25,787 bases of DNA, taken from positions 1-25,787 of the forward strand of contig JAETOP010000051.1 of the NCBI GenBank assembly GCA_021771675.1. The letters run 5' to 3'. The DNA is from Oscillospiraceae bacterium (GTDB lineage Bacteria > Bacillota_A > Clostridia > Oscillospirales > Oscillospiraceae). Below the pieces are notes generated by a model. It was not told the origin of the DNA. It did not search any database and saw nothing but the letters and a program-made list of their open reading frames with translations. The translations under genes and the position numbers were made by a program. This document shows positions 13,826-22,093 of the stretch, in pieces (within the stretch, counting starts at the first letter, position 1; each line of letters opens with the position of its first letter).

Positions 13826-14497
13826 TCAGTTCTCCCGATACCGGTTCATCATGATTTTGAACATTTCCTGGGTAGAAGGCGGCGTATAGGTAATGGCATT
13901 GGCACCGGCATCAATGGTAGCGAGAATGGTATCCGGTTTGTTCCCGCCGGTGGCAATGATGGGAATGTCCGGGAACTGACGTCGAATCTGGCGAACCAGG
14001 TCCGGAGTTTTCTCTGCTGCGGCCACGTTCAGAATGGAAGCGCCGCACTCAATTCTGGATGCCACATTGGTTTTTTCGTCGGTAATGGTGATGACTGTGG
14101 GGATGTCTACCGACCGGGAAACTGCCAGCAGGTTCACATCGGAGATGGGGGCGTTCAGAACCACACCCATGGCCCCCTGACTCTCCACATCCTTGGCCAG
14201 GGAAATGGTACGTACCCCTTTGGTGGTGCCGCCGCCCACCCCGCAGAAAACAGGGATGTAGGAAGCTTTGATGATGGCATCGCTGATGGACTGCTGGGGT
14301 GTAAAGGGGTAGACCGCAAACACGGCATCAGCGTCACAATTCTTAATGATCGCCAAATCCGTGGTGAAGACCAGACTCTTGATCCTTCTGCCAAAAATAG
14401 CAATTCCGCTGGCCTTCAGAATTTCCTTTGGCATTTCCAGGATATTGTGCCGCAGACGGCTCTCCACGGCGGGAATCTGCTTCTTACCTTGTTCCAT
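13826..14497 (-). CDS. TIM-barrel protein of unknown function
   Basis: I choose the ATG at 14497; one three codons upstream sits on top of the AAAGGA ribosome binding site. The 223-residue product looks like a beta/alpha barrel. Alternating strands and helices lead to VFCGVGGGTTKG, VVLNAPISDVNL, IPTVITITDEKTNV and finally IPIIATGGNKPDTI with AGANAITYTPPS, a pattern close to the phosphate-binding end of flavin or nucleotide barrels. I do not recognise an exact family or reaction; databases often label such proteins 'hydrolase' without proof. It sits between rpmA and obgE and is probably co-transcribed with obgE. This could mean a housekeeping role. Confidence 0.75.
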   Translation of the reverse strand: MEQGKKQIPAVESRLRHNILEMPKEILKASGIAIFGRRIKSLVFTTDLAIIKNCDADAVFAVYPFTPQQSISDAIIKASYIPVFCGVGGGTTKGVRTISLAKDVESQGAMGVVLNAPISDVNLLAVSRSVDIPTVITITDEKTNVASRIECGASILNVAAAEKTPDLVRQIRRQFPDIPIIATGGNKPDTILATIDAGANAITYTPPSTQEMFKIMMNRYREN

Positions 14498-14529
14498 GGG
14501 GTTCATCCTTTCATAATCAAATAAGCACC

Positions 14530-14560
14530 ATTATATGGAAAAAGAATGAACCGGATTGAA
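14530..14560 (-). promoter_or_regulatory. Possible promoter of the TIM-barrel/obgE transcript
   Basis: TATAAT on the minus strand (14530-14535) is a perfect -10 box. Upstream only TTCAAT (14555-14560, spacing 19 bp) resembles a -35 box. A promoter is expected here because a terminator separates this pair from rpmA. Confidence 0.4.
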
Positions 14561-14601
14561 AGAAAGGATAAACAAAACGTTACAATTCCGGGGATGGGGC
14601 T

Positions 14602-14636
14602 AAAAAAGGACTGCCGCATTGGTTGCAGCAGTCCTT
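14602..14636 (-). terminator. Terminator of the rplU-prp-rpmA operon
   Basis: AAGGACTGC (14606-14614) pairs perfectly with GCAGTCCTT (14628-14636). On the minus strand the stem runs into a six-T stretch (14602-14607). It lies 18 bases after the rpmA stop. Confidence 0.9.
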
Positions 14637-14653
14637 CTGAGGGCTATACGGAA

Positions 14654-14935
14654 TTACTGCTCAGCGTAAACGGAGCACTTCCGGCGATCCTTACCCATGC
14701 GCTCGAACTTGACGGTACCGTCAATCAGGGCAAACAGGGTGTCGTCCTTGCCGATACCAACATTGGTGCCGGGATGGATGTGGGTGCCTCTCTGGCGAAC
14801 CAAGATGTTGCCAGCCAGAACAAACTGACCGTCAGCACGCTTGCAGCCCAGTCTCTTGGACTCGGAATCACGGCCGTTCTTGGTGGAACCGCCGCCCTTG
14901 TGGTGAGCGAAGAACTGAATACCAATCTTCAGCAT
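14654..14935 (-). CDS. rpmA: 50S ribosomal protein L27
   Basis: The start at 14935 follows GGAGGTG; an earlier in-frame ATG would overlap the end of prp and has no site. The product has 93 residues. It begins [21 protein letters not shown]. The first nine residues are the Firmicutes-type extension that must be cut after Phe9 by the Prp protease, leaving the AHHKGGG end that reaches the peptidyl transferase centre. The rest ([33 protein letters not shown]) is standard L27. It is the last gene of the rplU-prp-rpmA operon. Confidence 0.97.
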   Translation of the reverse strand: MLKIGIQFFAHHKGGGSTKNGRDSESKRLGCKRADGQFVLAGNILVRQRGTHIHPGTNVGIGKDDTLFALIDGTVKFERMGKDRRKCSVYAEQ

Positions 14936-14939
14936 TTTG

Positions 14940-15263
14940 TTACACCTCCAAAACTTCGATATAATCAGGATAATCATCCCGCAGACTGCAAAGTGTCAGC
15001 ATCATTCCGGCGAGAACCGCCTGGACGCTTTCCTCTTCATCGCAGGAAGCGGGGAGGGTCAGGGTAATGCGGGCATCCGCATCCTTGACACGCACCTTAG
15101 CCTTGGCGCCGCACACGTCATTGATGGTGGCTTCGGCCATGGTGACAACAGCGGAGATGGCTGCGCAGACGATGTCACTGCCTGCCTCGGCGTAGCCGCT
15201 GTGACCCGAAATGGAGAATCCGGTGATTCTGTCATTTTCGGAGAAAAACTCGCATTTTGTCAT
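14940..15263 (-). CDS. prp: Ribosomal-processing cysteine protease Prp
   Basis: This 107-residue protein removes the N-terminal extension of L27. The signature [18 protein letters not shown] carries catalytic His21 and Cys33, one residue off the His22/Cys34 of the staphylococcal enzyme. Its start lies three bases after the rplU stop and its stop four bases before rpmA, so translation is tightly coupled. The presence of the FF/AHHKGGG cleavage site in the neighbouring L27 confirms the assignment by context. Confidence 0.93.
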   Translation of the reverse strand: MTKCEFFSENDRITGFSISGHSGYAEAGSDIVCAAISAVVTMAEATINDVCGAKAKVRVKDADARITLTLPASCDEEESVQAVLAGMMLTLCSLRDDYPDYIEVLEV

Positions 15264-15266
15264 AAA

Positions 15267-15578
15267 TTACAGAGCGATCTTGGTGATCTCAACCTTGGTG
15301 TAGGGCTGACGGTGACCGATCTTCTTCTTCTCGTTCTTCTTTGCCTTGTACTTCAGAACGTGAATCTTCTTGCCTCTGCCGTTCTTCACGACCTTGGCCT
15401 CGACCACGGCACCCTCCACAGTGGGAGCGCCGATCTTGGAGTTCTCACCGTCCAGAACGGCCAGAACCTGATCGAACTTCACGGCCTGGTCGGCCTCGAC
15501 GCCCAGCTTCTCGACGAAGAGGACATCTCCCTCAGACACGGTGTACTGCTTGCCTCCGGTAACGATAACTGCCTTCAT
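15267..15578 (-). CDS. rplU: 50S ribosomal protein L21
   Basis: This 103-residue protein has the standard L21 length and motifs: [18 protein letters not shown] at the start, VAVLDGEN-like [20 protein letters not shown] in the middle, and [20 protein letters not shown] at the end, which contacts 23S rRNA. It is the first gene of the operon with prp and rpmA, with a good promoter and a structured leader upstream. The ribosome binding site (AGGTG) is modest, which fits leader-based control. Confidence 0.97.
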   Translation of the reverse strand: MKAVIVTGGKQYTVSEGDVLFVEKLGVEADQAVKFDQVLAVLDGENSKIGAPTVEGAVVEAKVVKNGRGKKIHVLKYKAKKNEKKKIGHRQPYTKVEITKIAL

Positions 15579-15664
15579 GTTTGTTTCACCTACTTTATAA
15601 TGTGTAGTCTCGCTCTTGAGGCGGGGACGCCGGGGCGCACCAACTTAAGCCTCTTCAATGCGGC
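15579..15664 (-). promoter_or_regulatory. rplU 5' leader, probable L21 autoregulatory leader
   Basis: The transcript leader of about 85 bases contains GC-rich segments that can pair (GGTGCGCC, GGCG, and a short CGCCTC/GAGCG hairpin) just before the rplU start. Firmicutes rplU genes carry a conserved L21 leader RNA through which the operon is controlled. Position and size fit, but I could not score it against the known model. Confidence 0.5.
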
Positions 15665-15670
15665 CTGTCC

Positions 15671-15699
15671 ATTTTAGCATGGGAAGGTTAGAAAGTCAA
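15671..15699 (-). promoter_or_regulatory. Promoter of rplU-prp-rpmA
   Basis: On the minus strand TTGACT (15694-15699) and TAAAAT (15671-15676) are 17 bp apart. The remaining stretch to 15897 is AT-rich and shows no gene that I can support. Confidence 0.75.
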
Positions 15700-15897
15700 G
15701 GATTTTTTGAAGCTTTTCTTTGATTTTTCCATGAGAGAGCATAGGAATCGAAAGCAATCCGGTAGGGAGCTCCTTTGATACAGAATAGGCTGCCTTTTTG
15801 CGAATATTTCCCTATCTGCTTTCGGATCGGGAAGAATTGCCATGTTCAGACAGACGGTATTTTATGTTCCTTTTCGACAACCACTTATTCTTTTTCG

Positions 15898-15926
15898 TTG
15901 CTATATGCCGAATAATCCATTATGAT
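15898..15926 (+). promoter_or_regulatory. Promoter remnant of the broken kinase gene
   Basis: TTGCTA (15898-15903) and TATGAT (15921-15926) are 17 bp apart, and GAGGAGGA precedes the kinase ATG at 15965. The signals look intact, so the broken gene may still be transcribed. Confidence 0.55.
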
Positions 15927-15964
15927 ATATCTGCAGTGATTTGCGCAGAGGAGGATTGTTGAGT

Positions 15965-16985
15965 ATGTTTGACTATTTTCTGGAGTACTATCTGGGTATG
16001 GCGCAGGGTATCAGCTATGTTCCGGCTCAGATCACTACGATTTTTGCGGTAATATTTCTCCTGAATGATACGCAGTGGACGGCTCGGGGGATTTTGCGTA
16101 AGCTGGGGGAGTGCACTGCTTGGTTTGCGGCGGTTTTGGCGGTGACCAGTGTCGTATATTGGAGATTCGGAGACTATCAGCTGGATAAGATCATGCTTGT
16201 GCTTTTTACCGTAGTGTATGCCTGTTTTTTTCAAAGTACCCGCCGAGGATCCGATTGGTTCGCAGTGTGGTGTACTTGGCGGGATATATGGTTGCGTTTT
16301 CCATCTCAGAGCCTCTTGGCGTGATCCTTCAAATGGTGGACGAGCGTTACTGGGTATGGGCACAGCATTTGACCTGGATTTGTGTGATCCTGCTGATTTG
16401 TGGAATTGTCTGGTTTCTGCGCCACTTTTCCAGTCCCCGGGGAAGTGTGGTGCATCCTCAGTTTGTCACACTGCTGTGTGTGGTTTCCGGAATGATTATT
16501 GCCTCTCAGGTTTTTACCTGAAGCTGTCCGGGGTGGAGAAGCTCAGTGATATTCCCACCAACTATAAGCTGTATAATCAGGTGGTCAGTCTGTTCCTGCT
16601 GATCATCGAAATGCTGACCTACTACCTGTATTACTCCGTGGCGACTGTCACACGGCAAAATGAACAGCTTCTGATGCTCCGGCACAAAAGTGAAATGGAA
16701 GAAGAGAAATATGAAGCGAACCGTGTCAACTATGAGGATTTGCGGATGCTTCGGCATGAATTGAAAAATCACAGCTTTTATATGCGATCCCTTCTGGAGG
16801 CGGGAAAATATGAGCAGCTGCGGGAGTACCTGAGCCATACGGCGGATGCGGAGGTAGACAAATTGCAGAGCTTTGACTGCGGAAATTATATGGTGGATGT
16901 TGTCATCAATCATGCGGTCAATGCGGCACGCCAGCAGGGTGTTTATGTGCAGACACAGATCGTTGTGCCCAGTCGGCTGCCCTAG
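15965..16985 (+). pseudogene. Broken AgrC-like sensor histidine kinase (two frameshifts, 3' truncated)
   Basis: Three consecutive reading frames together give one coherent protein. Membrane helices are encoded from 15965 to about 16228 (ending VVYACFF). They continue one base back as SKYPPRIRLVRSVVYLAGYM up to about 16515 (SGMIIASQVF), then shift back again into YLKLSGVEKLSDIPTNYK. Both joins lie in T runs (T7 at 16224-16230 and T5 at 16510-16516), each explained by loss of one T. The third part carries the kinase dimerisation helix with RHELKNH, the histidine box of AgrC/GHKL sensors. The frame stops at 16985, before the N, G1 and G2 boxes of the ATPase domain, which are absent. The following DNA belongs to a different gene. 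Not a duplicate of the intact kinase at 17415. Confidence 0.8.
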
Positions 16986-16987
16986 CG

Positions 16988-17272
16988 GTGCGGTGGTCAG
17001 TGCCTTCCATACCTATGACATTGATGGATGTGGTCAGCGAGGATGTGGATTTGATGGAGCAGGTGGCGGGGCAGGAGTCCATCGAGCAGCTTCGCTGGGT
17101 GGTGGATACCTGCCTGACCGACCAGGAGAGGCTGGTGATCCGCCTGCGGTACGGGCTGGACACGGAAACAGCCCTCCGCCAAAGAGAGGTGGCCGACCGC
17201 ACCGGCATCAGCTATGTATCCCGGATTGAAAAGCGGGTGCTGAAAAAGCTCCGGACGGCTCTGGAGGAATAG
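16988..17272 (+). pseudogene. 3' fragment of a sporulation-type sigma factor (SigK/SigE-like)
   Basis: The frame encodes TLMDVVSEDVDLMEQV, LTDQERLVIRLRYGL, QREVADRTGIS and YVSRIEKRVLKKL: the linker and region 4 of a sigma-70 factor, closest in pattern to SigK/SigE of endospore formers. Regions 1-3 are missing. Between GIS and YVSRIEK two residues (normally R-S, in the -35 recognition helix) are absent without a frame change. There is no ribosome binding site for a start at 16988, and the upstream sequence is the broken kinase. I read it as a dead remnant of a gene joined to the kinase by deletion or recombination. A skin-type split sigK half is a less likely alternative. Confidence 0.7.
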
Positions 17273-17335
17273 GGGCCAACTGTCGGCGTCCCCCCATGTA
17301 CGCTGGATGAAAAAACATCTTTCCTACGTAAATGA

Positions 17336-17372
17336 TGCCCGAACGCCCTTGGAAAGCAGGGCCGTTCGGGCA
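17336..17372. terminator. Hairpin downstream of the GHKL kinase gene
   Basis: TGCCCGAACGCCCT (17336-17349) pairs with AGGGCCGTTCGGGCA (17358-17372) with one bulged base. It separates the sigma remnant (plus) from the kinase gene (minus). T runs are weak on both strands. Confidence 0.6.
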
Positions 17373-17414
17373 TTTGTTCAGCTTGCCGCCGGGCAGACAG
17401 GGAATCGCCCGAGC

Positions 17415-18713
17415 TCAGCCCTTTTTGAGGGGGAAAAGCATGTTGACGGCAAAGGTGCCGGCGTTGGGCCGGAAGGAGATGGTCCCGCCGTATTTGGAGG
17501 TGATGGCGGCAATGCTCTTAGTGCCGAAGCCGTGGTACCGGGGGTCCCCGGGAGAGACGGGACGCCCGTTTTCCATGGTGATAGTGCCCTCATAGCAGTT
17601 GTGAATGTTGATGGAGAGCAGCTCGTCATGTCGGCGGATGGAAAGATCGATGGTGCGCAGGTCTTCCTCCAGCCCCTTCACAGCGTTGAAGGCGTTTTCC
17701 AGCAGATTGCCGAAGAGGGAATAGATGTCCGAGTCCTCCATGAAATCCAGGCTGCTGCCGTCGGCAATGCAGTTGATGGTGACGCCGCTTTCCTGGTAGG
17801 ATAGATTTTTCTCGGTGAGGATCACGTCCAGTGCCCGGGAGCCGGTTTGGAACATGGAGTCATAGATGCGGATAGCCTGCTCCATTTCTTTCAGGGCCCC
17901 GGCATCCACCTTGGCGCTGCTGCCGATGGTGCGGATCTGGTGGCGCATGTCGTGGCATTTCCGGTTGATCTGGTCGATGGTCTCGCTGGAGATCCGGTAC
18001 TGCTCCTGATCCTTTATCCACATCTGGGAGAGGATTGCCATTTCGTTTTCCAGATTGTGCTTGAGCATCAGGTTGAACTGCACCGCCAGGATGCACATTG
18101 TGGAGACGATCAGCAGAATGCTGTCGCAGAGCATATACAGCCAATCGCCGCTGGCCCGCCACTGAATCCGCATCCAGTAGCAGATCACGATCTCCACAAT
18201 GACCACCACGAAGATCAGCGCCAGAAGGCTGCTGTGATTCAGGTCGAAGTTCTGGCCCCGCTGCAGGTGGCGGCCATATATCCAGTAGTAGGCGGCATAG
18301 ATCCCGGCTGTGATGAGAAACAGCAAAGCCTCCGTGAACACAGAAGAGGGAAGGAGGGTATGCACGCATTCCCGAACCATGGAGCCCAAAAACTGGACGC
18401 AGTAGCCTGCCAGGGAGCAGAACAGGGCCTCGCTGATGCTTACCTGGAAGCAGCTGCGGGCCAGCACCCACATGAGCCCCAGAGCGGCGGTGTAAATAAT
18501 TATGTTTCGAATGTGGGACGGGTAGACATCGGAAACCATCATCAGCATAAACGCAACACCTGACAAGGTAATGGCAGCAAAGCGAAGGGGCATCAGCCGC
18601 TTCCGCTTTTGCTGGATCAGAAACATCAGTGTCCCCGTAATCAGGTAAAAATAGAATTCGCCGACAAAAAGGAGAGCGGATTTGGCGCTCATATAGGTAA
18701 ATTTGAAGGTCAT
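17415..18713 (-). CDS. GHKL-domain sensor histidine kinase (AgrC-like)
   Basis: This 432-residue protein has six or more transmembrane segments in residues 1-215, no large outside domain, then a cytoplasmic kinase part. The dimerisation helix carries CHDMRHQ with phospho-acceptor His254. The ATPase domain has NLLENA (N box, Asn336 and Asn340) and GFGTKS (G2 box, 395-400). All catalytic motifs are present. This layout is that of AgrC-type sensors, which often respond to peptides or small molecules; the signal is unknown. Its ATG overlaps the stop of the LytTR regulator gene by four bases, with GGGAGG inside that gene's end, so the two are a cognate pair. Confidence 0.9.
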   Translation of the reverse strand: MTFKFTYMSAKSALLFVGEFYFYLITGTLMFLIQQKRKRLMPLRFAAITLSGVAFMLMMVSDVYPSHIRNIIIYTAALGLMWVLARSCFQVSISEALFCSLAGYCVQFLGSMVRECVHTLLPSSVFTEALLFLITAGIYAAYYWIYGRHLQRGQNFDLNHSSLLALIFVVVIVEIVICYWMRIQWRASGDWLYMLCDSILLIVSTMCILAVQFNLMLKHNLENEMAILSQMWIKDQEQYRISSETIDQINRKCHDMRHQIRTIGSSAKVDAGALKEMEQAIRIYDSMFQTGSRALDVILTEKNLSYQESGVTINCIADGSSLDFMEDSDIYSLFGNLLENAFNAVKGLEEDLRTIDLSIRRHDELLSINIHNCYEGTITMENGRPVSPGDPRYHGFGTKSIAAITSKYGGTISFRPNAGTFAVNMLFPLKKG

Positions 18714-19420
18714 ACGCTGCCTCCCAAGTAGTCATTCAGGGTCTCCAGAACAGCATTCCGCTTGGGACGGCTGATTTGAAGCTCCTCTCCATCCACCACC
18801 AGGGTATAGCCCCGAACGGCCCGGACAAAGGCAAGATTCACCAGATAGCACCGATTGCAGCGGACGAACTGGGTCTTGTCCAGCTTCTCCTCCACATCCT
18901 TCAGCTTGCCGTAGGTATTCAGGTTCCCTTCGGTGGTGTGGTAGACCAGGCAGTGGTCCGCCACCTCCACATATTTGATGCGGGAGGAGGCAATGCGGTA
19001 GACCCCGTCGGAAACATTGATGAGGATGGTCTGGGCCTGTTCCTGGCGGCATTTGCTCAGGGCCTGCTGAATCCGGGAGGAGAACCTGGGGTAAGAGACG
19101 GGCTTGAGCAGATAATCCATGGCATCTACTTCATAACCCCGGATGGCGTAGCGGGCCAGGCTGGTAATGAAAATCAGGGTCACCAGCTTGTCCAGCCGCC
19201 GCAGCCGGGTGGCGGTGTCCATGCCGTTCATGGCGGGCAGATTGATGTCCATCAGCACCAGATCATATACCGGCTGGTATTCCAGCAGGAACTTTTCCCC
19301 CTCCGAAAACCACCTTACCTCAATATCGACGGAATTTTCCTGGCAGTAACGCCGAAAAAACTTCTGGATCAGCTCCGCTTCCGCGGGACTGTCTTCCACC
19401 AGAGCAACCAAATATGTCAT
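18710..19420 (-). CDS. LytTR-family response regulator (AgrA-like)
   Basis: This 236-residue protein has two domains. The receiver (residues 1-122) has acidic pocket Glu9/Asp10, phospho-acceptor Asp58 in LVLMDINLPAMNG, Ser87 and Lys106 in YLLKPV. The LytTR DNA-binding domain (about 132-232) includes IKYVEVADHCLVYHTTEG, FVRCNRCYLVNL and GEELQISRPKRNAVLETLNDYL. LytTR proteins bind two direct repeats about 21 bp apart. Such a pair lies at 19490-19531 in the promoter of the divergent GH3 glycosidase cluster, which is therefore the probable target. GGGAGGA precedes the ATG. The kinase gene follows with ATGA overlap. Confidence 0.93.
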   Translation of the reverse strand: MTYLVALVEDSPAEAELIQKFFRRYCQENSVDIEVRWFSEGEKFLLEYQPVYDLVLMDINLPAMNGMDTATRLRRLDKLVTLIFITSLARYAIRGYEVDAMDYLLKPVSYPRFSSRIQQALSKCRQEQAQTILINVSDGVYRIASSRIKYVEVADHCLVYHTTEGNLNTYGKLKDVEEKLDKTQFVRCNRCYLVNLAFVRAVRGYTLVVDGEELQISRPKRNAVLETLNDYLGGSV

Positions 19421-19489
19421 ATGTCAATCCTCCCATATTTCACATATCATTCCAAAATATAGTATAGCACATTCGTCAATGCTGTGGGC

Positions 19490-19531
19490 ACAATTCACGA
19501 AAGAAAGCGACAATTGGCGAAAAAAAGCTGA
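19490..19531 (+). promoter_or_regulatory. Two 21-bp direct repeats, probable LytTR operator of the GH3 cluster
   Basis: The two units (19490-19510 and 19511-19531) are identical at 17 of 21 positions. Both begin ACAATT and continue with nCGAAAA, then an A-rich part ending in AAAGC. The repeat length of 21 bp places both half-sites on one face of the helix. ACAATT-type half-sites with about two-turn spacing next to a -35 box are the known arrangement for LytTR activators such as ComE and AgrA. The second unit reaches the -35 box. The LytTR gene itself lies 70 bp away. Confidence 0.7.
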
Positions 19532-19557
19532 CAGACTGACAAAGCTGGGTTATGATG
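19529..19557 (+). promoter_or_regulatory. Promoter of the GH3 glycosidase cluster
   Basis: CTGACA (19529-19534) and TATGAT (19552-19557) are 17 bp apart. The -35 box abuts the direct repeats, as in activator-dependent promoters. The leader of about 45 bases ends in AAAGGAG before the ATG at 19612. Confidence 0.75.
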
Positions 19558-19611
19558 AATTTGCAAAAGCGGGGAGCCCCGCAAAAGCGAAATATGAAAG
19601 GAGCGCACACT

Positions 19612-22044
19612 ATGAAAAAGATGAACAAAGCTCTTGCCCTTCTGCTGGCTGCGTCCATGGTCCTCTCTGTCGGCGTACAGGGTGTCCATGCCGACGGCGC
19701 CAAGTGGTCCGAGCAGGAAACCGCCGATGGCTGGGTACTGGTCACCAACGAAGGCGGCAAGAACCTGGGCTACTCCAAGGATTCCGGAGTCACCCTAATT
19801 GAGGATGACGGCTTTGCCTTCAAGGATCTGAACCGAAACGGCGAGCTGGACGTTTACGAAGACTGGCGTCTGGACTACGAGACCCGTGCCCGGGATCTGG
19901 CCAATCAGATGTCCGGCGAAGAGATTGCTCCCTACCTGACCCACGGCGGTCTGGGCACCTTTACCACCAACCGCAATTCCTTCCGCAGTGATTCCAACTC
20001 CGGCTATGCCTACATCCTGGGCGGCGGCCGTGGCGGCGTTACCCGGAATACCGGCACCACCACCCAGGAAGCCGTTGACCACGCCAAGTGGGTCAATCTG
20101 GTCCAGGAGCTCTGCGAGGAGCTGGACTACGGCATCCCCGCCATTGTCTCAATTGACCCCAACAACCAGGCCGGTCTGGTTCAGGGCCTGTCCCTGTCCT
20201 CCACTATGGATCCGGAGATGGCAGTCAATGTGGGCAAGGCTTATTCAGAGCAGTACCGTGCAATGGGTGTCAACGCTCTGCTGGGGCCCCAGATCGACCT
20301 GATGGGTTCCCCCACCATGGAGCGTGGCTTTGAAACCTACGGCGAAGACCCGGCCCTTAGCCGTGACATTACTGAGGCCTTTGTATCCGGTATGCAGTCC
20401 ACCTGGGACGGCAATACCGACCTGGGCTGGGGCAGTGACTCCGTGATGACCATTATGAAGCACTACTCCGGCGCTGGTGCTTCCGAGGGCGGCCGTGATG
20501 ACCACACCGCATCCGGCAAGTACTCCATCTTCCCCAACAACAACTACGAGGCCCATTTGATTGCCTTCCATGACGGCGCTTTCAATCTGACCCACAGCTC
20601 CACCAAATCCGCTGGCGGTGTCATGATGAACTATTCCGCCAACTACTCCGAGGACGGCTCCCTGGGCGATATGGTCGGCGGCGCCTTCTGCCAGTGGAAG
20701 TATGACACCCTGTTCGGCTCCGGCTGGACCGGATTCATCATCTCCGACTGGGGTCCCCTGTCCGGCGGCGGCGGTTCCTGGGGTATGCAGGACTACACCG
20801 ATGCCGAGCGGATCATGATCGCCATCCAGCTGGGCATGACCCAGATGGGCGGCTATTCCAACCTGGAAAACATGCAGGAGGCCTATGAGCTGCTGGTAGA
20901 CGAGCTGGACGAGGATGAAGCTCTGAGCATCATGCGTGACCGTGCCTACGAGAACATTCTTGTCTCCATGCGGCTTGGTCAGTTCGAGAACCCCTACTGC
21001 TCCACCGAGCATACCCGTGAGGTCTGCGGCACCGAGGCGGCCTATGCCTACGGCCTGGAGACCGAGGTGAACTCCATTGTCATGCTGAAAAACAGCGGTG
21101 TCATTGGTGCTGCCAGCGAAAAGAAGACTGTGTACATCCCCTATACCTATACCCCTGCCTATAGCATGAGAGTTGGCCCCGCCATGCAGAATTTTGAAGC
21201 ATCCTGTGTGCCCTGCGTGGATGTGGACCTGGCTTCCAAGTACTTCAATGTGGTCACCGACTCCCTGGGCGAGCCCACCGGTGAGGACGGCGGCTATGTC
21301 GAGAACGACATCATCCGGGCCTCTTCTGAGGAAATTGCCGCTTGCGACATGATCCTGCTCTACATGATCGCTCCCCAGGTTGACTCCGTGGCTGTCTATG
21401 CGGACGATGCTAATACCGAGCTGCTGTACTACTCCGCTCCCTCCATCCAGTATGAGCCTTACACGGCGACTACCGCAAGAGAGGTTTCCATCTCCGGCGA
21501 CATCACTGTGGAGACCTTCAGCGACGGTTATACCATGCAGACCAAGGAAACCAAGGAAAATCGCTCCTATCGCAACCAGGCTGCCGGTGCGCTCCTTCCC
21601 AGTGTGCAGGCTACCTACGAAACCTTCAAGTACGTCACCGGCCTTAGCACCGAAACTCCCCTGGTGGTTCTGATGCAGCAGGGCATTGAGCGGCAGTGCG
21701 GCGGCAGCGGCTCCATGGTTTGGAGCGAGGTTGAGCCCTATGCCGATGCGATCCTGAACGGTTTCGTCTATGTGACTGATGAAGCATTCCTGAAAATCGC
21801 CGCCGGTGAAGCGGAGCCCAGAGGCCTGCTTCCTGTTCAGCAGCCCGCATCCATGGAGGCTGTCGAGGCCCAGTTCGAGGATCTTCCCCGTGACTGCGAG
21901 GTCTATGTGGATGCCAACGGCAATGCCTATGACTTTGCTTTCGGCATGAACTGGTCCGGCGTGATTGACGATGAGCGTGTTGCCACCTATTCCGCAGAAC
22001 CTCTGACCAAGTGCTCCTCCTTCGAGTTCCACTACGCTGACTAA
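19612..22044 (+). CDS. Secreted family 3 glycoside hydrolase
   Basis: The start at 19612 has AAAGGAG eight bases before it; an upstream in-frame ATG at 19552 lies on the -10 box. The 810-residue product begins with a signal peptide (MKKMNKALALLLAASMVLSV, probable cut after VHA). An EF-hand-like DLNRNGELDVYEDWR segment is followed by the GH3 barrel: ERGFETYGEDP, IMKHYSGAGASEGGRDDH, GVMMNYSAN and TGFIISDWG with probable nucleophile Asp379. The C-terminal alpha/beta domain begins around SIVMLKNSG (near residue 492) and continues to the end. This is the normal GH3 order. Family members release beta-linked glucose, xylose or GlcNAc; the sugar cannot be fixed here. The protein would act outside the cell. 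Confidence 0.88.
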   Translation: MKKMNKALALLLAASMVLSVGVQGVHADGAKWSEQETADGWVLVTNEGGKNLGYSKDSGVTLIEDDGFAFKDLNRNGELDVYEDWRLDYETRARDLANQMSGEEIAPYLTHGGLGTFTTNRNSFRSDSNSGYAYILGGGRGGVTRNTGTTTQEAVDHAKWVNLVQELCEELDYGIPAIVSIDPNNQAGLVQGLSLSSTMDPEMAVNVGKAYSEQYRAMGVNALLGPQIDLMGSPTMERGFETYGEDPALSRDITEAFVSGMQSTWDGNTDLGWGSDSVMTIMKHYSGAGASEGGRDDHTASGKYSIFPNNNYEAHLIAFHDGAFNLTHSSTKSAGGVMMNYSANYSEDGSLGDMVGGAFCQWKYDTLFGSGWTGFIISDWGPLSGGGGSWGMQDYTDAERIMIAIQLGMTQMGGYSNLENMQEAYELLVDELDEDEALSIMRDRAYENILVSMRLGQFENPYCSTEHTREVCGTEAAYAYGLETEVNSIVMLKNSGVIGAASEKKTVYIPYTYTPAYSMRVGPAMQNFEASCVPCVDVDLASKYFNVVTDSLGEPTGEDGGYVENDIIRASSEEIAACDMILLYMIAPQVDSVAVYADDANTELLYYSAPSIQYEPYTATTAREVSISGDITVETFSDGYTMQTKETKENRSYRNQAAGALLPSVQATYETFKYVTGLSTETPLVVLMQQGIERQCGGSGSMVWSEVEPYADAILNGFVYVTDEAFLKIAAGEAEPRGLLPVQQPASMEAVEAQFEDLPRDCEVYVDANGNAYDFAFGMNWSGVIDDERVATYSAEPLTKCSSFEFHYAD

Positions 22045-22062
22045 AAATTCCTCCACACCATT

Positions 22063-22093
22063 GCGGAGAGCGGAGCGCAGCTCTGCTCTCCGC
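22063..22093 (+). terminator. Strong intercistronic hairpin between two GH3 genes
   Basis: Fourteen bases from 22063 pair with fourteen ending at 22093 around a three-base loop, with one G-T pair inside (GCGGAGAGC against GCTCTCCGC at the ends). CTTTTC follows. The second GH3 gene begins 40 bases later without a clear promoter, so this is probably a partial terminator or 3'-end stabiliser within one operon. Confidence 0.75.

Noticed and set aside
16873..17229. Open frame across the kinase-sigma junction
   Set aside because: It is out of frame with both genes and translates to Gly/Pro/Arg-rich sequence without a domain.
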